Source of the DNA: Branchiostoma floridae
Lineage: Eukaryota > Chordata > Leptocardii > Amphioxiformes > Branchiostomatidae
DNA length: 64,000 nucleotides
Assembly: GCF_000003815.2 (NCBI RefSeq)
Contig: NC_049979.1
Coordinates: forward strand, 33,749,955 to 33,813,954
Direction: 5' to 3'
The notes under the pieces were generated by a model. That model made no database searches and had not been told where the DNA came from. It worked only from the letters and a program-made list of their open reading frames with translations. Positions 10,400-21,960 of the stretch are shown here, in pieces; within the stretch, counting starts at the first letter, position 1, and every line of letters begins with the position of its first letter. Made by a program: the position numbers and the translations under genes.

Positions 10400-12888
10400 A
10401 TGGGGGTTCTCGACAAGGCGGCGTCAGCGTTCCTTTCAGTGGTACACGTGCTTTCATTGCTCAGGCCTGGCGGTAAAAGACAGAGCGGCGAGACAAAACT
10501 CAGCGTAACTGTCCACGAGGGCAAAGTCGGTCGCCAGAGTCAGGGCAAGTATCTGGTGACAATGCGCCATGGCAAAGAAAAGGTGCAAACCGCTAAGAAA
10601 AAGTCAGATGCACTGACCTGGGAGCATTCTACGGAGTTCATGCCATGGTCGCCAACAGACCAACTGGTTCTGAAACTTCGTAAGGCGAAGCGCTGCAAAG
10701 ACACCACAGTTGGTGAACTGTCCATCGATGTTGCAGCCGCACTAGAGTCAGCGGACGGTTTACCACAGAAGTGGTGGTACATCATGGACCGACCCAGCAA
10801 AGGCGGGCGGAGGAATGCGGAAGTGTTCTTACAAGTGTCCGTGACTCTCGACGGCACGGAGGTGAACAGTCAGCCTACACAGAATCAGGGTAAGAGGCGT
10901 TTGTTTCTGTTCCTATGCAGGATGATTTTGTATGTCACGCTTTCGTGACCGTTGATAGGGAAAGAAACGAGCTAGTATTTTTCACTCCTACCACAGGCAA
11001 GGATACATATGAAAATGACCACTCAATGAACATTGTCAAAGATGCAAAAGGTTAGGGCAAATTTGTTTAAAGTCCTAAAGAAACGGCACTTACCTATATC
11101 TTACATTAAAAAATTAGATTATAGAAACACACAGTATGCCTATTGTATCTTTTTACTTAGTCCCAGCCAATCCTCCCGAGGGGACCGTTGAGGCATCTTC
11201 GAAAGGGGAGCCTGATACTCTGTCGGAGCTGCAGAATCACCAGGTCAAGGCGGCGGAAGTTTCCAAAGAAAATGAAAATGAAGCGGACACGCCCCGTGAC
11301 AGCAGCGCTAAGGACAGCAAACCACCATCCGTCGCCGGCGACATCGCAGACGTCAAACTAGACTCTTCAGACACAGTTTCAACATCAGACACAGGGGACG
11401 AGTTTGTTGCCAACGAAGACAGGGATGTCCCACTAAACAACGCGCACCGTTCTTTTGGTAACACGGACGTGGCGCCCCTTCAAGTGTCCGGTGCTGCCGA
11501 CGGTCCAGAGTGTGAGCTACTAAAGGGCCAAGGTAAGAGTTCGTAGACTTGATTTGTGTAAAAGATTGATATCTATTGTTTTCGCTTACGGTTACCGTAT
11601 TAATCTTTAAGTTTCTTTTTCCCTTCGAAAAGTAGTTATTTATAAAACCTCGACAGAAAGAAAGGTGCCTAAATCAGTATAATCATTGTACTAAAGCGCC
11701 ACTTTTGTTTCCACGTACGATTGATTTGATTATATGAATGGTATTGTTCAAAACCTGATGTAAGCGTGCTAAAGAAAGAAGATTTGGCCAAAATAAAAAG
11801 TGGCCTTCGTATCCTTTTTTGCTTGTAGTTTAGATTGTAGGATTCATCTGACGACACAATGAGCCCTCGTTCATTTCTTGGACTCTGCACTCAAGTTAGT
11901 ACTGTTATTAGTTGGGAAAATCCAAACACGAAAATACATTTTTAAATGCTACACAAACTAGTCTACTCGTTTCTATTCAATTTTATGAAAGTAGCAACAA
12001 TACACATGCATTATATACCTTTAGTTAAACAAGATAACGTGTTGAAGAAAGACGTCGTACGTATCATCATCTTTATAGAATGTGCGTTTCTTTCGTTCAG
12101 ACCCTGCCAAGACTTCCGAGGGTACAGTCAAGACGGAACTGCAAGTGAAACCAGAGTTGGAGGATGACAAGATCAATATTTCCCAGGAAAAAGAGCCGGA
12201 CGCACCATCGGACAGCAGCGGCAAGGACAGCTCACCACCAGCCGCTGCCGGCGACGCCGCAAACGTCAAAACAGCGTCTTCAACAAGCCCGGCATCCGTC
12301 CTACCAGCCACAGCTCCAGATACAGCAGACAAACGCCCTGCTGCCGGAGAAGGCGATGTCCCAGAGCGCTATCCTCCAGTTGTCCATCGAGAACAGACGG
12401 AAGCACCCGACAACAGGGACAGGAATACAGACAGTCAGACGACATCGTCTACACAAGAAGGAGGAGGAGCGTCTCTCGCAACAACCACCCCATCGCCCAA
12501 ACACAAGGACGCAGAAGATCCTCAATATGAAGAGGTCATGTCGTCAGTCGACAAGCTGTGGGCAGAGCTCCATCTTGAGAGAGACTATGCGGAAAAGCTT
12601 CTCGCTCATGCAGACTCCCTTCGATCCAGACTCGCCACTACCGCCCCGCATGTTCTCCAGTACCCAGTTATCAAGAACATTATCGCTGCCGTGCCCGATC
12701 GCACATCTTACAAGTTACCCGACACACAAGGACTGAGTTTGCAGGAGCTGAAATGCATCCAGAAGACGCTCACCAAGTCGGTACAAGATGAGAAGGAACG
12801 CGGGACCTACATCAAGTGCTGGTACTGGGAAGAACTGGTCCGCGTGGCTCTGAAAGAAGCGCCCGAAGTATTTGGGCCAGAGGACTGA
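10400..12888 (+). CDS. C2-domain protein of unknown function, copy B
   Basis: Four exons with matching phase-1 junctions: 10400-10889, 10997-11050, 11161-11532, 12101-12888, about 567 residues. Residues 20-160 look like a C2 beta sandwich (TKLSVTVHEGKVGRQSQGKY, TWEHSTEFMPWS, QLVLKLRKAKRCKDTTVGEL, KWWYIMD, EVFLQVSVTLDG), resembling the N-terminal C2 of EEIG1/EHBP1-type proteins and lacking an obvious set of calcium-binding aspartates. Exon 3 and the start of exon 4 are homologous to each other: both begin with a P-x(2)-x-EGTV segment and continue with acidic text containing SS(A/G)KDS(K/S)PP, so the linker grew by exon duplication. The last about 110 residues are predicted helical (KLWAELHLERDYAEKLLAHADSL, then EKERGTYIKCWYWEELV) and match no family I know. 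Copies lie at 29183-31592 and 51082-51515. Confidence 0.75.
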
Positions 12889-13574
12889 TGTGACAATCTT
12901 AAACCATAGTTGTGTAATGCACATGCTGCATGCGTGAAATGGTTTATTTGGACTTGAACGATAGTTTTATATCACACAACGCTATAAGTAAATAAAAGAA
13001 CAGAAGAAGGTCCGTTATGAATATTAGATCGATCCATTTGTACATATGGTATGCAGTTGAAAAGGAACTTGTACTTTATGAGGTCTTTTTAAAGAATGAA
13101 TTTGTTTCTAAACAAACGTTTGATTCAATTGTTAAGAATATTGGGCAATATAACTGTCGCAGATGTTTGTTCCGGAAGTCAAAGTTGCTGTTTATTGTAT
13201 CAATCATTCAAGCTTTACCTACACATAAACATCATCGACTGCACTGACCTTTTGTCAAAGTTGCTATTGTCATTCATGGAGTTAGATGTTCGATTTTAAC
13301 CACGTTTCCCCATTAAAAGACTAAGACTTTTTATCCATGCACTCGGCTGCTATAAGTTTCTTTTTCTCTTCTACAAGTAGTCATTTATTCAACCGCGGCA
13401 AAAAAAAATCGTTAAAATCAGAACATTTTGCCAAGGCACCAATTTTGTGCACCAATCAGGCAACATCCCCGAAGCACCATAGTCTTCTTACCCGGATAAC
13501 TTCGACAGTGGAATGCATTATGCCTAGTTTAGCTATGCTGTTCGTCATACGGTATGCGGTTACAAAGTGTGATG

Positions 13575-13725
13575 CAGATAGATGTGCAAAAGCTAGGTGT
13601 GACGGGTCGTTCGGTGTAATATAACCAGCTGCTGCCGCGCCGCGTGCCTGCGAATCTGGTGTGTTACGCCGAACGGCGGTTATACCGGCTATATAGATAC
13701 AGATACAGATATAGGAGAATTCGTT
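13575..13725. repeat. Dispersed amphioxus-type repeat
   Basis: AGATGTGCAAAAGCTAGGTGTGACGGGTCGTTC through GGTTATACCGGCTATATAGATACAGATACAG. A nearly identical copy is at 46955-47095. It has no coding capacity. It looks like a short non-autonomous element, class unknown. Confidence 0.8.
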
Positions 13726-14258
13726 TTACACAACCAGCAGGTACTTACATTGCTTACGTTTCGATGTCTCTCAGACACCTTCGTCAGAGCTTCTAACTGG
13801 AGTTCTGCTTCTCATCGTTATATGTAGCCGATTTAGGCGGCGCTTTTGCGGTGAGAAAACGTGGCTAAGCTTGTATCCCCCCCCCCCGTCCCGTTCAGCA
13901 CTGGGGTTGACCTTCTTTTCCAGGTGCAGATAATCGAGCCAAGGCATCTCATTTCAAAAGCTAATAGGAGGAGTCTGCCTGTCTTATCTATCGTCCATGG
14001 TGAAAATGCAGGCCTTAAAATATTGCTTTGCATTCCAAGATTTATTTGAGAAGAAATGCCTATCCTGCAACCTTACATCATATTTGTTGTGGCTCGCCGT
14101 TTTTAAGGGAGGGGACTTTTTTGTGTTTCACTACGTACGCTCACCTTAAACGACATATAGCTTTGTATCTAGTCTTCATAACTTATTCAACACGTACTAA
14201 ATTGAAATGGAAAAAAAAATACCATGCTATTTTTATCAGACGCTGAACAAAATTTCCA

Positions 14259-14367
14259 CCACGTGACTGGCTACCATGACGTCATGCCAGACGAATGATC
14301 ATTTTCTGTTCTCTCTCCGCCTCCGACAGACGTCTTAAGAAGTGACCTCCCATTTTTCTTAAAGGTA
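14259..14367 (+). promoter_or_regulatory. Possible promoter and non-coding first exon for the LRR gene
   Basis: A perfect E-box CACGTG (14260-14265) and a perfect palindromic CRE TGACGTCA (14277-14284) precede a strong donor-like site CTTAAAG|GTAAGCC at 14366. A matching acceptor (TTTATTTAG) lies about 10 bases before the LRR start codon at 16906. A spliced leader exon would explain why the LRR coding frame is intact in one exon. This is inference only; RNA evidence is needed. Confidence 0.3.
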
Positions 14368-14734
14368 AGCCATCTTTTGATGTTTTTTTTTTACCATGAC
14401 AGAGGAGAATGGTTTCTACTTACTACTGTAACTGTAATTGTAACTTAAGCTGTAAGCAAATGCAACTAGTCAGGCACTTTGCTATAGTATTTACATTGTC
14501 ATGAATATATTGCTGGACACGCATTGGCATAACAGACAAGACCTTTGGACATCGTTCTATATTCAGAATCATTTAGAAAATGTGATTTTCATGTATATCA
14601 GCATCTACGTTTTAGAAGAAAAGATTCCATCACCACAAATGGAGATCTATAAACAAATCTATATAGTATGTATTGTGTGTGTGAGTGTGCTAAATAATGT
14701 TCATGAATTCCGTTGTTGAAGTTGATATCAATAT

Positions 14735-15345
14735 TGGATGGGCTCGTGTTTCTTTTACATTATATCGGTGATTTAGACATAAAACTTGAAGAAACAAACG
14801 GTACAGTTCTTGGCCTCATGTCCTTGAATGCCTTCCCCAAAAATACATGTAAAACCTTGGTGCATTATTGTGTCTGACTGCAGACAATATCTCAAGCATG
14901 ATATTGCGTTACGTGATCTCATAGCAGTGACGAAACTTCTTGTTTGGGATTTTCTGTGGATTTTGTTGATGAAATAATGTTTAATGCATTGGGACTGCAG
15001 AATACGACACAGACATCGCTTCCATCACTACAAATGCAGATCTATATACTAATCTATATATTATATGTATTGTGAGTGTGCTTTTATACTGTTCATAGAT
15101 TCTGTTGAAGTCATCATCAAGTTGATATCAATGGGCTCGTGTTTCTTTTACAGTTTACACTAAAACAGTGATTTAGACACAAAACTTGCAGAAACAAACA
15201 GTGCAGTTCTTGGCCTCATATCCTTGCATGTCTTCCCCAAAAATACATGTAAAACCTTTTCGCATTCTTGTGTCTGGCTGCAGACAATATCTCAAGCACG
15301 ATATTGCGTTACGTGATGTAATAGCAGTGCCGAAACTCCCACACT
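14735..15345. repeat. Degenerate tandem duplication (unit about 370 bp)
   Basis: GTTGATATCAATATTGGATGGGCTCGTG... at 14722-14935 recurs at 15120-15335 with about 10 percent change. A third partial copy of the adjoining piece (CTTGTTTGGGATTTTCTGTGG...) is at 16038-16115, matching 14938-15020. There is no coding function. It is probably a decayed retroelement 3' region. Confidence 0.65.
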
Positions 15346-15706
15346 GAGTATCTACCTTGAAGAGAGTCAGACAATCAAGGCTTCTTTTCTTTGCCATCAC
15401 AGGAGGATTGCGACATGATAGAAGCCTCGAAACTCATAGGCATAGAATTTTTTTCCATTGCAACAGATAAATACATAACATGATGGCGACACACTCAAGC
15501 TCAACATGCTTATTTTCGTGCCGTCATCAGAAACAAACTGAGAGTGCAAAAGAACATTGAAACAAATACAGACAAGCAAAGCATATAACAAACGTAATGT
15601 TAAGTAACACCATATAACAAAATCATAGAATATAAGAAAATACATTTGAATATAGGTGGATATTCGGACAGGTACTCCGGGCCAAGCTGGTAGGATAAAG
15701 ATTCAC

Positions 15707-16000
15707 TTATTCAAATCTTTTTGTTTCTTTTATGAATGATTGTACATGATGTAGAAGTTTTGTGTTAATTGAGTTGGATAGAAATGCAGACCCTCGAGTC
15801 ATTAAATTGATTAAATCATTATCCGAGAGATCGTCCATGTTTATGGCAAATCCTACCGGCTTATGCAAGTTGCTGAGGAGGGAGATACGGTATTGGGTGT
15901 AGTTAGGGCAGTACAAAAATAAGAATGAATACTTTCACAATGATGGCCACAGGCGCAAGCACTACTAGTAAGCATAGAAGTTGCGCATACAATACTCCTA
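15707..16000 (-). mobile_element. LINE ORF2 C-terminal remnant
   Basis: Read on the minus strand, 15999-15920 gives A-C-G-H-H-C-E-S-I-H-S-Y-F. After one frameshift, 15916-15707 gives CPNYTQYRISLLSNL and continues to FLSNSINTKLLHHVQSFI before a stop. This is the usual Cys/His-rich C-terminus of CR1-like elements. 15400-15700 may be its 3' untranslated part. It is dead, with at least one frameshift. Confidence 0.55.
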
Positions 16001-16905
16001 CAAGATGGCTTCTTGAAAGAAAAGGCGTTCTGCTATTCGCTTCTTGTTTGGGATTTTCTGTGGATTTTGTTGATGAAGTAATGTTTAATGTATTGGAACT
16101 GCAAAATACGACACAGACATCACTTCTACTGACAGCAACCTTTTGGACAATAGTGATTAAATAGTAACAAATATCACTTTTACAAAATGATAGTTGCTAT
16201 GTTTATAGACTGATTTGACATGCCTTTTTGTTAGGTGCGACCAGTAGAAAGTATCTTATCTTTGCGTATTTTACTTAGTTCCTATTGACTTAATTTCATG
16301 CTGATTATTTTTGTGTTGATTTCTAGTGTTTATTTGTTTATTGTTTGGCACCTGAGAACTTTTCTTTATGATCATTATTATTTGTGTGTTGATTTCTAGA
16401 TCTGGTAGACCAGGGAAAATGTTCATCTGGTGACCTGAACCTAAGGCTTGGACATCCAATCCACAGAGTGTTGGTTTGGTGGAAGAAGCGGTTTTCTCCG
16501 CCCCAAGAACAGTACTGTCAGTGTCAGTGTTTAGATCTAGCACTTACTATCATACAACATTCGCTGCAGACATATGCGTTGCTATATAACTAAAGGGGTG
16601 GATTCAACTGACACAAGATTGCAGTAGAAAGATTAGCTAATATTCTTTTTAGTTCATGTGGCAGATTTTCAATCCCTTCGGCTCCAACTCTAACCTTCTC
16701 ACAAACGATAAGATAAAACACGCTAAACATTCTAACACAGCAGGCAACAAGAATCAAGGCCTTAGAGGATGCAAAGAAACCTAACTACACTCAGAAATAT
16801 TTCCAATGTTTTCATTGTATAAGTAGAGGATTAATAAGCCTTGTTCCTGATCCCCAAACAACGAAATATTTTTCTTACATTTATATTTATTTAGCGCATG
16901 CCAGC
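16001..16905. other. No gene seen; upstream of LRR gene
   Basis: AT-rich sequence with short chance frames only. It holds the third partial copy of the 14.7-kb duplication (16038-16115) and ends in a pyrimidine-rich stretch with a TTTAG acceptor-like site just before the LRR start codon. Confidence 0.5.
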
Positions 16906-18246
16906 ATGATCGCGGTTCTGGTTTTTGTGGTCATATTTTTAAACGTACCATGTGATTGCGAAGCATCAGCACTTTCAGAACTGCGATCTCAAGGCTGTAG
17001 CGTTCAAAATTGGCACAACAATGAGTTACGTGGGCTACCATATTCTCTTTTGCCCCGGATACATTGTAACAACAAAGGCTTGAGGAGTGTTCCCAAAGAC
17101 CTGCCTTCAAACCTTTTTGAGCTTCAGCTTCCTAATAACGCCTTAACAACATTTCCCTGCATGGCCCTGCCATACTTGAAGACGATGAACCTCAGGAACA
17201 ACGCAATAACTTACTTTCCGTGGTACTGTCTGAAGAACATGTCAAGGTTAGTGGTTTTGGACTTGTCACATAATAAGCTCTCATGTGTCAACCTTTATCA
17301 TGTGAAGTCTTTCTTGCCCAATTTGAAACTGGTCAACGTCTCCTACAACAGCTTGAAGACATTACCAACGTGCGATCTTGGGTTTGACTTTAACGTACCA
17401 AATGGGCATCATGTACCATATATACCGGTCATAGGGGGCAACCCTTTCCACTGTGATTGCAACATGATTTGGCTCATTGATACTGCGAGTGTTGTGGAGA
17501 AATGCAGAAAGAAAACATCACTAAGATGCGCAAAGTTCCGCAGAGCGAATAACTTCGCGCGTGCCATGTACAAAGACCAGTCTTTGTTCCGCTGTAAAAC
17601 ACCCCCTATAGTGGAGAACGTAGAGCTTCACATGTTGCATGAATATATTAATATCTCAGCATGTTATGTAGTCTGGGATCCGACAGCTTACACCAATGTG
17701 TTCAAATCAAAGCCCTGTAATCCTAACAGGTCTTGTCCCGCAGAACGCCAGGACATTCGTCCCTCTGGCGTCTTAACTTCGTCCTTGTTGCCCCCAATGA
17801 CTAAAGATCCAGAACTAGGGAGTGAGGAACCAAAACAAGTCGAACTGACTCACACAAATGTGCCAGATCTGACAACACTGGTTGTTGGAGTGACCAGTCT
17901 TGTCTGTGTTCTGATGCTAGCTGTTTATTCGTCACGTGTGGTTAGGGAACAACCCGATGACAAAAATATCGCCCCAGTAAACAACATGGCGGCTGGCTTA
18001 GTTGTAAACAACAGTGTCGACCAGAACGCTCAGAATGGTTTACCTACTAACCACGCCCAGGCTGATGGTCAGGAAGGTAGTAGTAATGATCCAAACGTGA
18101 CAGTAGATTCCTGCATGCAGGAAACACAGCCAGACAGAATTGTACCTGAAACAGAGTCAGATACACAGGCCTGTGGACATATTTACCTTAACGCAGAAGA
18201 TTACGATGACGATGATATGGCAGAACCATATTATGCGTCCCCGTGA
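16906..18246 (+). CDS. LRR single-pass membrane protein, copy C
   Basis: One intronless frame of 446 residues. Residues 1-22 are a signal peptide (IAVLVFVVIFLNVPC). About five leucine-rich repeats follow (LFELQLPNNALTTFP, LKTMNLRNNAITYFP, LVVLDLSHNKLSC, LKLVNVSYNSLKTLP), then an LRR C-terminal cap starting GGNPFHCDCNMIWLID near residue 177 and further paired cysteines. A short Ser/Pro linker leads to a transmembrane helix near 323-343 (LTTLVVGVTSLVCVLMLAVY). The roughly 100-residue tail is acidic and ends with tyrosines in HIYLNAEDYDDDD and EPYYASP. The ectodomain suggests ligand or cell-surface recognition and the tail suggests phosphotyrosine docking; neither is shown. There is no TIR domain, so it is not a Toll-like receptor. 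A broken direct copy lies at 33374-34811. Confidence 0.88.
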   Translation: MIAVLVFVVIFLNVPCDCEASALSELRSQGCSVQNWHNNELRGLPYSLLPRIHCNNKGLRSVPKDLPSNLFELQLPNNALTTFPCMALPYLKTMNLRNNAITYFPWYCLKNMSRLVVLDLSHNKLSCVNLYHVKSFLPNLKLVNVSYNSLKTLPTCDLGFDFNVPNGHHVPYIPVIGGNPFHCDCNMIWLIDTASVVEKCRKKTSLRCAKFRRANNFARAMYKDQSLFRCKTPPIVENVELHMLHEYINISACYVVWDPTAYTNVFKSKPCNPNRSCPAERQDIRPSGVLTSSLLPPMTKDPELGSEEPKQVELTHTNVPDLTTLVVGVTSLVCVLMLAVYSSRVVREQPDDKNIAPVNNMAAGLVVNNSVDQNAQNGLPTNHAQADGQEGSSNDPNVTVDSCMQETQPDRIVPETESDTQACGHIYLNAEDYDDDDMAEPYYASP

Positions 18247-18389
18247 ATAGGAGTCAGTACTTTTTTGGGTGAACAAGCTTAAACCGCTGATTGAATTATC
18301 TGGGATAGACTATTAGTATTAAAGATGTTTATTTGCAAGTTCGTGACCGAGGGCTAATTGCAAGTACATGGTATAAAGGGGTCTACCGA

Positions 18390-18462
18390 AAGTGCGAAAA
18401 GGAACGAAAAGGAACGAAAAGGAACGTTTCGCTACCGAAAGTGCGAAAAGGAACGAAGTATG
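18390..18462. repeat. AAAAGGAACG 10-bp array with ACCGAAAGTGCG header, first block
   Basis: CTACCGAAAGTGCG followed by (AAAAGGAACG)n, interrupted by GTTTCGCTACCGAAAGTGCG. The same header and unit occur at 19682-19890 and, inverted, at 20138-20243. Confidence 0.85.
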
Positions 18463-19680
18463 AAGCAAATTCAAATAAAATCGATGGTAATATTAGGAAA
18501 AGGTAAACTGTGATCGGCAAATGCATTTTGCGGCTTGTTCCACGAAATTCCTATAGCAATGGTTCAATGGAGGAATGAATATTGATGAGACCTATCTATG
18601 CATATCTATGTTCATGTACGTGTTAATGTGGTTATAACATTCCTTAGAATATCCATATTACATTTATATTATAAAATTTCACAAGAAGAAATGGATTATG
18701 TCGAGAACGATTACGCATATTTTATCATAAAAAAACATGCTATGTGGATATAGTTGTTAAAAAAATGCAATGATAGCAAAGTTACAAGTATATGTATTGC
18801 ACAATTTGTAAGAACTTGACCTTAGAGAAATATAGGTCGCATGTTCGAACCCAGGGAAGTCGACGATCGGAAGTTCGAGCCCAGCATGTTGGGAATTATT
18901 TTTCGTTCCTTTTTTTCACACTTTCATTGATATTAATACAACGCCTTAAATTTGTTTTGCAACCAGGACATCTAAACCCGGCATTGGGATTTTTTATCAT
19001 CAGCGAGGGCCTGATGTCGGTCGCAAGAGGCAGAAATTTATTTGTATTGAATATGACGGAAAATTGTTGACAGAAATTGTATTTACCAATATCCTTTGCA
19101 CAAATTCCTCACGTTGGCACCTTTCTTCCCGCCAAAATGATGAATACTCATGGTACAACTTGATGAAATCTCTTTGGTACAATGTATATATGTCTCTCCT
19201 TTTACAGCTTTTCTTTCGTTGTGAACGAGCGAGAAGATATGTCTCCAGTCTCCAGAAAACCATGTTGTTGGCCCTGTTAAAAGGAGCTGTTATGCTCGTG
19301 GGGCAGCAGTTTATTAGCATATCTTTCCTGACCGGATTTCGCGGGTCATTTGCATGCGGCGCTCCCCTCTAGGGAGAATAAAAGCCAACCAAATACAACA
19401 ACAACGTTACAATCTTGCCTCATCCTGAAAATGTATAATAATCGATATTCATCTGCCACCCAATGAATTTTAGTCCTTACTTTCTTATCTCAGTTCCGTT
19501 TCTTTGTATTTCGCAGATCTTCAAAGAATAATTTAGCCACACAAAAACAACAGCCTGAAACAGCGCTGTAAAAATTTGATAATGTCAAATTCTCGGTAAA
19601 ATAAAACACGTTTCATAGGCTTCTAACGCCCGCAATACCGATTCCTTATATTCTCATTGATTTTATTTAAGTTTGCTTCA
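18463..19680. other. No gene seen
   Basis: AT-rich non-coding sequence between two 10-bp arrays. It contains a short retroelement-like 3' end (AGGGAGAATAAAAGCCAACCAAATACAACAACAAC near 19370-19405). Small frames here lack family resemblance. Confidence 0.5.
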
Positions 19681-19681
19681 T

Positions 19682-19896
19682 ACTCCATTCCTTTTCGCTC
19701 CTTTTCGCACTTTCGGTAGCGAAAGTGCGAAAAGGAACGAAAAGGAAAGTACCGAAAGTGCGAAAAGGAACGAAAAGGAACGAAAAGGAAAGTACCGAAA
19801 GTGCGAAAAGGAACGAAAAGGAACGAAAAGGAAAGTACCGAAAGTGCGAAAAGGAACGAAAAGGAACGAAAAGGAACGAAAAGGAACGTTTGCTCC
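19682..19896. repeat. AAAAGGAACG array with a central palindrome
   Basis: Starts in inverted orientation (CCTTTTCGCACTTTCGG), turns at the palindrome CGCACTTTCG-gta-gCGAAAGTGCG near 19706-19730, then runs as header plus 2-4 units repeated four times (ACCGAAAGTGCG, AAAAGGAACG, ..., AAAGT). It abuts the 100-N gap at 19916. The NEKERKGT reading frames here are low-complexity artefacts. Confidence 0.85.
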
Positions 19897-19915
19897 TCAG
19901 TATCTCATAATAAGT

Positions 19916-20015
19916 NNNNNNNNNNNNNNNNNNNNNNNNNNNNNNNNNNNNNNNNNNNNNNNNNNNNNNNNNNNNNNNNNNNNNNNNNNNNNNNNNNNNN
20001 NNNNNNNNNNNNNNN
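19916..20015. other. Assembly gap, 100 N
   Basis: Exactly 100 unknown bases, a common placeholder for a gap of unknown size. It follows the 10-bp array, which probably caused the assembly to break. Confidence 0.98.
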
Positions 20016-20137
20016 ATCTGTGATCTATGTGAAGTGCACGGTAGAATAAAATACTTTTAGTAGGCGAGAAACAGCAGCTTTTAGCAGGCGTGAGCATGGA
20101 TTAGAATGTCTAAGTTTCGGTATAATAAACCTTGCTT

Positions 20138-20243
20138 TTCGTTCCTTTTCGTTCCTTTTCGTTCCTTTTCGTTCCTTTTCGTTCCTTTTCGTTCCTTTTC
20201 GTTCCTTTTCGTTCCTTTTCGTTCCTTTTCGCACTTTCGGTAC
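20138..20243 (-). repeat. AAAAGGAACG array, inverted block
   Basis: Nine or ten perfect CGTTCCTTTT units closed by CGCACTTTCGGTA, the reverse complement of the header at 18392. Together with the 18390 block it brackets about 1.85 kb with inverted ends. Confidence 0.9.
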
Positions 20244-21449
20244 ACCGGTATAAAGTACGTTTTGTCAGGCTGACACCCCCAAACCTTCCGTAGCAACTGC
20301 CTTAGCAAAGATTGTAATGCAAAATTCGACAAACAAAAAGTAGATTTCAGGCAGCAAATTTGATGCGCCATGTGTTGGAAATGCTCAGAAAAGCGTCCTT
20401 AGCAACGGTAATAATTCTTTAAACATTCATATTTCTTCATAGAAGTTACTTATACTCATAATTTAAAGACAAATATACTGGGAATGATACAGTGCATCCA
20501 CTCATATATTAAACAAGGCCTTGCAGGTGACACAAATGTATGTCAAAGTAAAGTAAATTATGCGTAATTTATTATGCAAAAATGCATTTTAATGACCTGT
20601 GACAACTGAACGAAGTGACATAGAAAAAAAAACATTAACATTTTTGTGATTCTCGTGTCAAGTTGGGCGCCGGGCCAGTGTAGCAATTTTCAAGAAATAT
20701 TATTGAAGTTTATATTTTGGCCCCTCCCCCTTGAAAATATACCATTGTGCCATAGATAAATTATCTTTAATTAGCGCTAGCGGGAGCGTGGTACCACAAT
20801 CTGAACAACAAAATCATCATGTGTGATGCAGTTGGACCCCCTCTACCAAAATATCAGGTCAAACCTTTTCTGTAAGATGGGTTGAACGAAATCATTTTTT
20901 TCAGGACTTGGCTCCTGTACTATATGAACAATATTCTTCTATTCTTCTCTAGTACTAGTGTTGGCTATTTCTAAACAGGTTGGGTTTGACTTCATTTTTG
21001 GAAGCACAGGGAGACGAATTCGAAGAGCCCCACTTTTTCTCAAATTTGTGGGTTCTGCGATTTCAAGAGAAAAGTGGCTTTCTGTTCGTCTGGCAATGTG
21101 GGGAAGTTGGGATAAGTCTTTGTGGCTTCTCTAAACAGAGTGATTCCTTCGGTTTGGTTGAATGGACATTTGGAAATAAAATGTGTTTCGTCTCCCACTA
21201 TCAAATACAAATCAACCCCCACATCTACTGTAGGTGAAATTCGGAGATTATTTCCGGAGGTTTGTAGTGACACTAAAACTATTTGACAGAGCAACTTTTA
21301 CTAGTGAAGTTACATACGATGAAACAAAACAAACAGTTCAGCGTAATTCTGGTACATAAAAGCAATTGATTTCAAGATTGTGCTTCGTTGGTTGAAGATG
21401 ACTGAAAAATCATCAATCGATGCTATTTGTTGCAAACAATGAACAATGG
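20244..21449. other. No gene seen
   Basis: AT-rich non-coding sequence. The pair of short overlapping frames at 20980-21294 has no recognisable domain. Confidence 0.5.
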
Positions 21450-21960
21450 TGGGACCGTGTAGCGCAGTGGTAGTTTCTTCGGCCCGTGACCGAGAGGTTG
21501 CGGGTTCGAATCCGCCTGCTGTGTGTTACCGATCTTGTGCCCTTGGGAAAGGCACTTTACACGACTTTCCTCACTTCACTCAAGTGAAAATGAGTACCTA
21601 GCTTCGGCTCGGACCGTCCTTCGGATAGGACGTTAAATGGAGGTCCCGTGTTCGGGGAGAGCAACACCCCAAGCACGTTAAAGAACCCGCCACATGTGCG
21701 AACATCCACCCGAGCGGATCAAACCATTCCGGCCAAAATAGAGGTAGGGAATCTCCCGAGCAGCCCTCGTAACCCCTGCTTCGCCTATTGTGTCAGTTAG
21801 TCCTCACTCATAGTGAGCAATTGGGCTGGTCTCAATCATGATGTTTCTGACCTAGGGCGAAGAGTTGCTGTTACAGTTACAATCGTGTAACCCGTAACCT
21901 TGAGTGGCCTTCATGGCATTGTTACGTGGTGACCATTGAGTAAAAAAAAAAAATAATAAA
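21450..21960 (+). mobile_element. tRNA-derived SINE, nearly full length
   Basis: Begins GGGACCGTGTAGCGCAGTGG (RNA polymerase III A box TAGCGCAGTGG) and has a perfect B box GGTTCGAATCC at about 21504-21514. A conserved body follows (CTTTACACGACTTTCCTCACTT, GGACGTTAAATGGAGGTCCCGTG, AGCACGTTAAAGAACCC). It ends in an A-rich tail at 21940-21960. Related copies lie at 61344-61846 (+) and 44850-44992 (-). Confidence 0.85.

Noticed and set aside
19673..20371. Long frames rich in NEKERKGT on both strands
   Set aside because: They are translations of the 10-bp AAAAGGAACG array (period shared with the codon only every 30 bases) and run through an assembly gap; no protein gene.
20980..21294. Overlapping 84-85 residue frames on both strands
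   Set aside because: No domain, no splice sites and composition like the surrounding non-coding DNA.
21450..21530. Possible functional tRNA gene (A and B boxes present)
   Set aside because: The sequence does not fold as a full cloverleaf and continues into a SINE body with an A-rich tail.
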